Assembly (NCBI RefSeq): GCF_000166715.1
Contig: NZ_AEMI01000020.1
Location: 62,001-126,000 of the forward strand
Source: Leuconostoc gelidum subsp. gelidum KCTC 3527
GTDB taxonomy: Bacteria > Bacillota > Bacilli > Lactobacillales > Lactobacillaceae
Direction: 5' to 3'
DNA length: 64,000 nucleotides
Shown here: piece by piece, positions 57,733-64,000 of the stretch
Layout of the letters: each line of letters starts with the position of its first letter
Numbering within the stretch: the first letter of the stretch is position 1
Made by a program: the position numbers and the translations under genes
The notes under the pieces: model-generated
Told to the model about the DNA's origin: nothing
Database searches by the model: none
What the model saw: only the letters and a program-made list of their open reading frames with translations

Positions 57733-57802
57733 ATCTGTGGTTAACTCCTTTTATCTTTCCTCATTAGTTTACCTGCTTTTGTAGCCAAAAGCAAGCATTA
57801 AA

Positions 57803-57816
57803 CGAACAATTGTTCG
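57803..57816 (-). promoter_or_regulatory. LexA (SOS) box of recA
   Basis: CGAACAATTGTTCG is a perfect CGAAC-N4-GTTCG palindrome. A further half-site-like CGAACAGTG lies next to it, about 80 bases before recA. Confidence 0.8.
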
Positions 57817-57845
57817 ACACTGTTCGCTTCTGTATTTATGATACG

Positions 57846-57868
57846 AAAAAAGCGCCCATTGCGCTTTT
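57846..57868 (-). terminator. Terminator of the ymfF-ymfH-ymfM-pgsA operon
   Basis: AAAAGCGC-AATG-GGCGCTTTT and T-run on the minus strand, overlapping the pgsA stop. Confidence 0.85.
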
Positions 57869-58448
57869 ACATACCATCTGCAAACACATAACGATTTTTC
57901 CAAAAATAATCAATGCCTGAATATATTGTAAATATGACTGCTATCCATAATAATATGTCTCCTACTGGGAAACCAAAATAAATGAATGGTACATTTTTAA
58001 TATACAAGAAAAAAATAGCAAACATCTGTGAAAATGTTTTTATTTTTCCCGGCATTTGAGCAGCCAAAACTTGACCATTATTCTCAACTATCAGTGTTCT
58101 TAACCCTGTAATGGCCAATTCTCGAATAACTATGACTGCAGTCATCCATGCAGGTACAACATGAAAACTTGTTAAAAATATCAGTGCTGTAATCACCAAT
58201 AGTTTATCAGCTAATGGATCAGCAAACTTACCAAAATTAGTGACTAAATGCCGACTTCGTGCAATTTTACCATCCAAAAAATCTGTTACAGAGGCTACTG
58301 CAAAAACAATTGCAGCCACTAACCAATTAACTGGTAAAACGACAGTCATAGTCGTAATAGTTTCCCAATCATAAGGAATCGTTAATATTAAAATAAAAAT
58401 AGGAATTAAAATAATACGGAAGACTGTTAATTTATTCGGTAGATTCAT
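57867..58448 (-). CDS. pgsA: CDP-diacylglycerol--glycerol-3-phosphate 3-phosphatidyltransferase
   Basis: The 193-residue membrane enzyme makes phosphatidylglycerophosphate, the first step to phosphatidylglycerol and cardiolipin. The CDP-alcohol motif D-G-x2-A-R...G-x3-D-x3-D is seen in FLDGKIARSRHLVTNFGKFADPLADK-like sequence. Nine bases after ymfM. The cardiolipin synthase at the start of this run uses its product. Confidence 0.95.
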   Translation of the reverse strand: MNLPNKLTVFRIILIPIFILILTIPYDWETITTMTVVLPVNWLVAAIVFAVASVTDFLDGKIARSRHLVTNFGKFADPLADKLLVITALIFLTSFHVVPAWMTAVIVIRELAITGLRTLIVENNGQVLAAQMPGKIKTFSQMFAIFFLYIKNVPFIYFGFPVGDILLWIAVIFTIYSGIDYFWKNRYVFADGM

Positions 58449-58457
58449 AATTTCCTC

Positions 58458-59339
58458 CTAATTATTTAAGTTCATCAGCACATTCCAGAAAGGTGTTGCT
58501 GTGCTAATGACATTAACTCTTTGACTATCAAATGTCATGACTGCATTTGCTACATTGGTAAATTGTACATTCACAACACTTGTTCCCTCGGGAACAGTAA
58601 TTGTTTTATCAGCTGTTACCACTTCGTTTAATATCACATTGCCATCGGCTGTAACTTGAACATTCGTTCCTGTATTTTGTGCATTAATTTTGATTGTATG
58701 CTGCCTTGCACTTTGTTTTGATAAGTTATAGATTGTCGTCTGTTGCGCAACATTTTGTTCAGGTGTCCCAAGCTTCATTTTAGTATCACCAGTTTTTTTG
58801 GTCGTCTTTTTTCTTGATGATGATGATGCATTTGATTCAGATGAACTAGTGCTGTTAGGGACGGTAGAAGTTGAAACCGACACATCGCCACCGTCATTTG
58901 ATTGTTGGCTACCAGTGTTTAAATGTGTTAAAACGAACCAAATACCAACCAACACTAAGAAGACTATGATGCCTATCCAAATCGTTGGCAACATACTTGA
59001 GATTTGTGACTTCGCTGAGCGCGTTGTATCAATTCCGGCACGGACAACCCCATCATTATCACGGTGAGCGCGATTTAAGTCCTTACTTCGTGAGATTGAG
59101 GCTGGGCCTGCCTCGCCTAATAAATCTTCAGGATTTAAATCAACAGCAAGTGCATATTGACGAATAAACGCACGCACATAAAAATCGCCTGGTAAAATGC
59201 CGAGATTATTGTTTTCAATGGCTTCAAGGTATCTCTCTTGAATTTTAGTTGAGGTTTGCACATCATCCAGTGATAAGTTTTTTTTGAGACGAGCAGCCTT
59301 CAACTGCTCACCTATTTGATTTGTTAAAATTTCGCTCAT
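58458..59339 (-). CDS. RodZ/YmfM-like helix-turn-helix membrane protein
   Basis: The 293-residue protein has an N-terminal HTH_25 domain (IGEQLKAARLKKNLSLDDVQ), one membrane helix (WIGIIVFLVLVGIWFVLTHL), a Ser-rich linker and a C-terminal external beta domain (DUF4115). RodZ links MreB-type cytoskeleton to the cell wall; Leuconostoc cells are coccoid, so its partner here is uncertain. Start at MSEILTNQIG with a modest GGAAA SD. Confidence 0.9.
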   Translation of the reverse strand: MSEILTNQIGEQLKAARLKKNLSLDDVQTSTKIQERYLEAIENNNLGILPGDFYVRAFIRQYALAVDLNPEDLLGEAGPASISRSKDLNRAHRDNDGVVRAGIDTTRSAKSQISSMLPTIWIGIIVFLVLVGIWFVLTHLNTGSQQSNDGGDVSVSTSTVPNSTSSSESNASSSSRKKTTKKTGDTKMKLGTPEQNVAQQTTIYNLSKQSARQHTIKINAQNTGTNVQVTADGNVILNEVVTADKTITVPEGTSVVNVQFTNVANAVMTFDSQRVNVISTATPFWNVLMNLNN

Positions 59340-59352
59340 AGTTTTTCCAATG

Positions 59353-60624
59353 TCATTTCTGCAGAACAAACCGTTGTAGTTTCGCGTTTTTATATAGCTC
59401 TTCAGCGGTGTCTAGTATATCATTATATGTTAAATCTTGTAGTAACATAATTTTATCAAATAAATTGGTACCAAAAAGTACATCATCACCACGCAAAGCA
59501 ATACTTTCTAATGAATTTAAACGTTGTATACCTTCTCCTAATGTTGCGCGACGTAAAGATTCAAAGACTAATTCTTTACCATCAAGATTTTTTTTATATT
59601 CAGCCAATTGATTGTTAATCGCAACTGTTAATGATTCGTATTCAGTTGTTTCTGCAAAAAAAGTAATAAATTGATAATTTCGTAACAAATCAAATGATGT
59701 TTCAAATTCGGTATCAATGATACCTTTATTATACAGGTTTTGATACCAATCTGTCTGTTCTCCAAACAAAATATCAGATAAGATATCAACAGCTAGCACA
59801 AACTTAGTCGCCTCTTTTCCTGTCCTAGCATTTGTCGGTAATCGAATGCCAAAGCCAATTTTAGGACGCGACACATCAAATTTTTTAGTTTCCTGTATTA
59901 TTTTAGGCTGATTAATTGGCGCTTGAAAAGTTTTCACGTTAACTTTTTCAAGCGTTTTTGTTGTTTGATTATCCCTAACAATTCGCAGAATTTCGTCAGG
60001 GTCAAAATTGCCAACAATTTGTAATGTTAATTGGTCTGATTGATAAAAGGCACGATGAATATCATATAATAATGCCGGTGTGATTTTCAAAATCGATTCT
60101 TTTGTCCCCGCAATATCTTCTGATAACGGCGCACTAGGATACATGAGTCCCATGAGTCCCATGTAGACACTCCAATTTGGATCATCATCATACATTTGAA
60201 TTTCTTGCCCGATAATGCCCTGCTCTTTAGCAATCGTTTTGTCACTAAAATAAGGTGTTTGCACGAAATCTAATAAATGTATGAGTGCCAAATTTAAATT
60301 TTGGGTTGTTGAAAACAGATAGCTTGTCTGATAGGCATTTGTAAAAGCATTAGCATCAGCCCCAAGTTCACCAAAACGTGTAAACGCATCACTTTTTTCT
60401 TTTTCAAATAATTTATGTTCCAAAAAGTGAGCTGTCCCAGCTGGAATATTCACTGGCTTATCATTGTTAATTTGAAAACGTTGGTCTAAAGCCCCAAATG
60501 GTGTCGTAATTACAGCAAATGTTTTATGATATGACTTTTTTGGAATCATCACAACCTTTAAACCATTAGACAATGTTTCCGTTATAACTTTTTCTTTCAG
60601 TCGTTTATATTTTTTTTCAATCAT
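59353..60624 (-). CDS. ymfH: YmfH-like M16 metallopeptidase
   Basis: The 423-residue protein has the inverted zinc motif H-x-x-E-H in GTAHFLEHKLFEKE, with the downstream Glu about 76 residues later expected, and a second M16 domain. The family pairs with YmfF. Substrate unknown. It overlaps ymfF by 4 nt. Confidence 0.9.
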   Translation of the reverse strand: MIEKKYKRLKEKVITETLSNGLKVVMIPKKSYHKTFAVITTPFGALDQRFQINNDKPVNIPAGTAHFLEHKLFEKEKSDAFTRFGELGADANAFTNAYQTSYLFSTTQNLNLALIHLLDFVQTPYFSDKTIAKEQGIIGQEIQMYDDDPNWSVYMGLMGLMYPSAPLSEDIAGTKESILKITPALLYDIHRAFYQSDQLTLQIVGNFDPDEILRIVRDNQTTKTLEKVNVKTFQAPINQPKIIQETKKFDVSRPKIGFGIRLPTNARTGKEATKFVLAVDILSDILFGEQTDWYQNLYNKGIIDTEFETSFDLLRNYQFITFFAETTEYESLTVAINNQLAEYKKNLDGKELVFESLRRATLGEGIQRLNSLESIALRGDDVLFGTNLFDKIMLLQDLTYNDILDTAEELYKNAKLQRFVLQK

Positions 60625-61892
60625 GATAATCCCTCAGGCATCAAAGTAAAACGACTTTGTATGACTACTTCACGTGCCATTTTCGCAACATCAGCTGATG
60701 TTACAGCATTCACCGCAGCAATCCAAGCAGTAACTGTTGTTTCCCGATTTGTTAATAATCTTGAAAATACAAGCCCTATTTCACTGGCTGGTGAATCTTG
60801 TTGACTTAAATAATCGTTTATCAAGCTAGCTTTAATAGCTGACAACGTTTCGTCAGAAAAATCACCTACTTGAATGGCTGTTATTTGTGCTTGAATCATG
60901 GTATCCGTCTGTGCAACTTTATCAGCATCCAGGCCGGCCGCAACAGTAATAAATCCTGTATCATGTTGCCACCGCGAATAAATACTATATGCTAATGACT
61001 CTTTTTCACGAATGATTGTAAATAATTTAGACAATGGTGAACCACCAAAGAGTGCGTTCATGACCAAGGCTACAAATCGTCTTGGATCTTCAGGTGCAAT
61101 TGCTAATCGATAGCTAATTGTCATAATTGCTTGGTTAATATCTGCCTGTACATCCGTTAATTCGTTTGTTACTGAGAACAATTCTTGCCGATAGAAAGGT
61201 TTCAACGACTGTTCTTGCCGCGCTAAAAGAGGCCAAGTCGTTAATTCCGACACAACACGTGCTTCATCAATATCTCCATAAACAACGATATTGATTGTAT
61301 CATTGTTTATCATATCCTGATAAACCTGGTAGACGCCCTTTGAAGTAAGTGCCTCAACATCACTGGTACGTCCCGATGATGATATTGTCATTGCAGGCAA
61401 ATCATAAGTTAATTCACGTAATTTAGACATTGCATAACGTTGTTTGTCATCTGTTAAACTATCTAATTCATTCATTAAACTTTGCTTTTCTTTTGTAAAA
61501 ATTGGCAAATCAAAATAATCGTCCATGATCAACGGATCAAAAATCATGTCACGCAAAAAATCAAATGCGTCGTGTAATAAACTATTTTCTGCACCAATGT
61601 AGGTTGGTGCCGGAATTTGAAGTGTGTAACGCACATGATGTGTCTGTCCAAAACGCATGACATCTGTTTGATACTGTGCACCGTATAAGTCAATCGCTTT
61701 TTGGGCAACCATTTGTTGGCTGGGATACTTATTTGAACTAACAGCCGTTAAATAAGTCAACAACGAGCGCGCTGAAACCTTATCAATATCTAATAGGGGT
61801 GCAGCAAAATCGACAGCAATATGCATTGTTTTAAATTGTGTTGTGGGCAGAACTACAAGGTTCACACCGCTTTTAATTTTAATTTTTTTCAT
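60621..61892 (-). CDS. ymfF: YmfF-like M16-family protein, inactive partner
   Basis: The 423-residue protein has the M16 fold (phrases VDFAAPLLDIDKVSARSLL, FGGSPLSKLFTIIREKESLAYS) but lacks the HxxEH zinc motif, as is usual for the partner subunit. The YmfF-YmfH pair is thought to form a heterodimeric chamber. It precedes and overlaps ymfH. Confidence 0.9.
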   Translation of the reverse strand: MKKIKIKSGVNLVVLPTTQFKTMHIAVDFAAPLLDIDKVSARSLLTYLTAVSSNKYPSQQMVAQKAIDLYGAQYQTDVMRFGQTHHVRYTLQIPAPTYIGAENSLLHDAFDFLRDMIFDPLIMDDYFDLPIFTKEKQSLMNELDSLTDDKQRYAMSKLRELTYDLPAMTISSSGRTSDVEALTSKGVYQVYQDMINNDTINIVVYGDIDEARVVSELTTWPLLARQEQSLKPFYRQELFSVTNELTDVQADINQAIMTISYRLAIAPEDPRRFVALVMNALFGGSPLSKLFTIIREKESLAYSIYSRWQHDTGFITVAAGLDADKVAQTDTMIQAQITAIQVGDFSDETLSAIKASLINDYLSQQDSPASEIGLVFSRLLTNRETTVTAWIAAVNAVTSADVAKMAREVVIQSRFTLMPEGLS

Positions 61893-61897
61893 AGTTT

Positions 61898-63352
61898 TTA
61901 TAATATTGGCGAAAATAGTCGGCTAAATTTCTGAAGGAACGTTAACCAAAATGACTGTTGCTCAAAATCCTCAATTGTTAATCGTGTTGCATCTTTAATG
62001 TCTTGTTCAAACAGATACTCTAAACGTGCTGCGAACTCTGGATCATAGACAAAAGCATTTGTTTCAAAGTTTAAGACAAACGACCTAATATCCATATTGG
62101 CTGAACCAACCGTTCCGATTTCATGATCAATACTAACAACCTTACTGTGCAAAAAGCCACCATCATATCGATACACTTCTGCACCCAGTTCAATCAGCTC
62201 TTTAGCATAGTATTGCGTTGCGCGGTACACGATTGGATGATCGGGACGATTTGGAATCATCAAACGCACACGAACTCCTGACATAACAGCTATTTCAAGC
62301 GTTTCTAAAATGGCAGCATCCGGAATAAAATATGGTGTTTGAATCGTTATTTCTGTCCGCGCTGAAGCAAACATCCGCATAAATCCTTGCTTAATTTGTT
62401 TCATGTCATTATCTGGCCCACTTGATACTATTTGAACCATAGCCCGACCTGGTAATTGAACGATCTCTGGAAAGTAGTCAATCGTTTCGGAAAGGACTTC
62501 TTGCGCCTCAGCCGTAGCATTCCAATCCATCAAGAATCGACTTTGCATAGATAATACCGCATCACCATGAATACGAATATGTGTATCTCGCCAATGCCCA
62601 AATTTTTTAAAATAACCAAGATATTGATCTCCAACATTGAAACCGCCAATATAGCCTACGGTGCCATCAATAATGGCTATTTTACGGTGATTTCTAAAAT
62701 TAAAACGTAGTGTTAAAAGTTGAAAACGTCGCATCAAAAACGGTACCACTATTCCCCCAGCATCACGTAATCGTTTGTACATATCTCGGTGTTGCCCATG
62801 TGAACCAAATTGATCAAAAACAATTCTGACTTCAATTCCTTCTTGTGCCTTTTTGGTCAATAAATCAATTAATTGGTTGCCAATTTTATCGTCATAAATT
62901 GTAAAATATTCCAAATGAATATGATGCGTCGCTTGTTCAATATCTTCAAATAGTGCGTTAAATTTATCAAAACCATTCGTAAAAATTTGAATTTCATTAC
63001 CACGTGTCAACACAGCATCATCAGATGTCAAAAATAAACGTACTAATTCAGAAGCGGAATCAGGAACTGGCAATAGTTCTTCGATTTTTTCGAGTTGTTG
63101 CCGTTGATTATATGCTATCTGTTCTAATCCACGCATATCCTGTGTTCTTAAACGGAAAATTTTTTTATTTGAAATACGACTACCCATCAAGAAAAAAATA
63201 AAAAATCCAACAACAGGCAATGTCAGTAAGACAAGTAACCACGCCCAAATAGTAGCAATGTCCCTTTTTTGACTAAAAACAGTAATAATCGCACCAAAAG
63301 TGTTAATAACTAGGAGCGTTACGATAATTATCCACAATGAATCTCTTAGCAT
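61898..63352 (-). CDS. cls: Cardiolipin synthase
   Basis: The 484-residue enzyme joins two phosphatidylglycerols into cardiolipin. Two N-terminal membrane helices are followed by two HKD motifs: NHRKIAIIDGTVGYIGGFNV and LHSKVVSIDHEIGTVGSANM. GAGGAACGGC precedes the ATG. Only six bases separate it from ymfF, so it leads the ymf-pgsA run, joining cardiolipin and phosphatidylglycerol synthesis. Confidence 0.95.
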   Translation of the reverse strand: MLRDSLWIIIVTLLVINTFGAIITVFSQKRDIATIWAWLLVLLTLPVVGFFIFFLMGSRISNKKIFRLRTQDMRGLEQIAYNQRQQLEKIEELLPVPDSASELVRLFLTSDDAVLTRGNEIQIFTNGFDKFNALFEDIEQATHHIHLEYFTIYDDKIGNQLIDLLTKKAQEGIEVRIVFDQFGSHGQHRDMYKRLRDAGGIVVPFLMRRFQLLTLRFNFRNHRKIAIIDGTVGYIGGFNVGDQYLGYFKKFGHWRDTHIRIHGDAVLSMQSRFLMDWNATAEAQEVLSETIDYFPEIVQLPGRAMVQIVSSGPDNDMKQIKQGFMRMFASARTEITIQTPYFIPDAAILETLEIAVMSGVRVRLMIPNRPDHPIVYRATQYYAKELIELGAEVYRYDGGFLHSKVVSIDHEIGTVGSANMDIRSFVLNFETNAFVYDPEFAARLEYLFEQDIKDATRLTIEDFEQQSFWLTFLQKFSRLFSPIL

Positions 63353-63434
63353 GCCGTTCCTCTTTCAGTTTGTTATAATACTAGTTTACCATTTTTTACA
63401 ATTGTATGACAAATAGCATTGATAAATAACTTGA

Positions 63435-63488
63435 ATAAAGAGCACAAAGCAGATTAGTAATATAACTAACCTGCTTTGTGCTCTTTAT
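63435..63488. terminator. Terminator before cls
   Basis: A perfect 18-bp stem (ATAAAGAGCACAAAGCAG and complement) with an 18-nt loop ends the ABC transporter gene upstream. The T tail is weak on both sides. Confidence 0.65.
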
Positions 63489-63533
63489 GATTTATGACAT
63501 ACTCATGATTTTTTTACTAATAAATTAACTATT

Positions 63534-64000
63534 TTAGTTTGAAAACCATTTATTTTCAATGTGTTTCATTCGGCCATCTTTTTTAAACTGAGATAGCGTT
63601 TGATTGACAGCTTGTCTTAATTGATTATCCGATTTACGGAAACCAACTGCTGTTTCATCAACTGAGAAGCCGCCAACTGTAACTGTATAGTTCTTAGGGT
63701 TAGTTTGATGTGCAACGTAATAGCGTGCATAATCTTCATCAATTAGTAGCCCATCAATTCGACCAGCATTCAAATCATTAAATGCTTTATCAAAAGTATC
63801 ATAACCAACAACTTTTTGATCTTTAACATACTGCTTGAGTACCTTTGGATGTTGATTAAAACTTTCATCACCACTAGAAGCAGTTTGATCACCAAGAACT
63901 TTGTCTTGCATATCGGAAAAAGAATTAATATTATTTTTCTTTAACGTAACCAAAACTTGTGTGGCATTATGATAAGTATTAGAAAAAGCAACCTGCTTCT
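63534..64000 (-). CDS. Amino-acid ABC transporter substrate-binding protein, N-terminus beyond window
   Basis: The last about 155 residues of a family 3 solute-binding protein are visible: the frame is open to the window edge (KQVAFSNTYHNATQVLV), then DMQDKVLGDQTASSGDESF, GRIDGLLIDEDYARYYV and the terminal FKKDGRMKHIENKWFSN. The family binds polar amino acids outside the cell for an ABC importer; the ligand cannot be told. The rest of the transporter lies beyond the window. Confidence 0.88.
   Translation of the reverse strand, partial: KQVAFSNTYHNATQVLVTLKKNNINSFSDMQDKVLGDQTASSGDESFNQHPKVLKQYVKDQKVVGYDTFDKAFNDLNAGRIDGLLIDEDYARYYVAHQTNPKNYTVTVGGFSVDETAVGFRKSDNQLRQAVNQTLSQFKKDGRMKHIENKWFSN

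Noticed and set aside
59353-61892. AlbE/AlbF-type bacteriocin processing proteases
   Set aside because: The M16 pair sits in the standard ymfF-ymfH-ymfM-pgsA order with no precursor peptide gene nearby; housekeeping YmfF/YmfH is the simpler reading.

Overview
The window looks like chromosomal DNA of an AT-rich lactic acid bacterium of the Leuconostocaceae, most probably Leuconostoc. The reasons are a secreted GH70 dextransucrase with a KxYKxGK-type signal peptide, a sucrose phosphorylase operon, a D-alanylation (dlt) operon, a CcpA/HPr-kinase style regulatory network (cre sites, hprK) and Gram-positive gene orders such as ymfF-ymfH-ymfM-pgsA. Species is not decided. No phage, insertion sequence, CRISPR array, tRNA or rRNA was seen. 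Nearly all genes lie on the minus strand; the exceptions are rgg, mscL, a deoxynucleoside kinase, yslB and the PTS-EIIC-like/DUF915 pair.

Layout. 1-2 kb: the end of an exopolysaccharide region (CpsB-type phosphatase, glycosyltransferase). 2.1-7.5 kb: dextransucrase with a divergent Rgg regulator. 7.6-9.7 kb: ogt-rimM-trmD, followed by a 57-bp tandem repeat that contains the trmD stop codon. 9.7-11.5 kb: an unrecognised membrane protein. 11.6-15.3 kb: the fruRKA fructose PTS operon. 15.4-18.8 kb: a nucleotidase, ribosomal protein S16 with an extra C-terminal domain, and a ydbS/ydbT pair. 19-26.8 kb: mscL, deoxynucleoside kinase, ruvB/queA/ruvA, a MurI-RdgB fusion and yslB. 26.9-31.3 kb: dltXABCD. 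31.5-33.5 kb: a degenerate PTS EIIC paired with a DUF915 hydrolase. 33.5-37.8 kb: cshB, nrnA, dinB, a candidate small RNA and rplS. 38-43.3 kb: phosphoglucomutase, a DedA protein, sucrose phosphorylase and an MFS transporter. 43.4-47.9 kb: trxB, galU, gpsA, hprK and a YvlD-like protein. 47.9-56.5 kb: a phosphate regulon with two pstS genes and phoP/phoR. 56.6-63.4 kb: recA, pgsA, the ymf cluster and cardiolipin synthase. The right edge cuts an amino-acid ABC transporter binding protein.

Functionally, much of the window is sugar handling. Sucrose is used outside the cell by dextransucrase and inside by sucrose phosphorylase. The resulting glucose-1-phosphate connects to PgcA and GalU, and fructose to FruA/FruK. 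cre sites precede fruR, the sucrose phosphorylase operon and, less perfectly, the hprK operon. LexA boxes precede recA and dinB, and 11-bp-phased Pho boxes precede both pstS genes. The most novel-looking item is a five-hairpin candidate small RNA at 37182-37314. Its C-rich loops resemble anti-Shine-Dalgarno motifs, and one loop is complementary over 10 nt to the fruK ribosome binding site in this same window.
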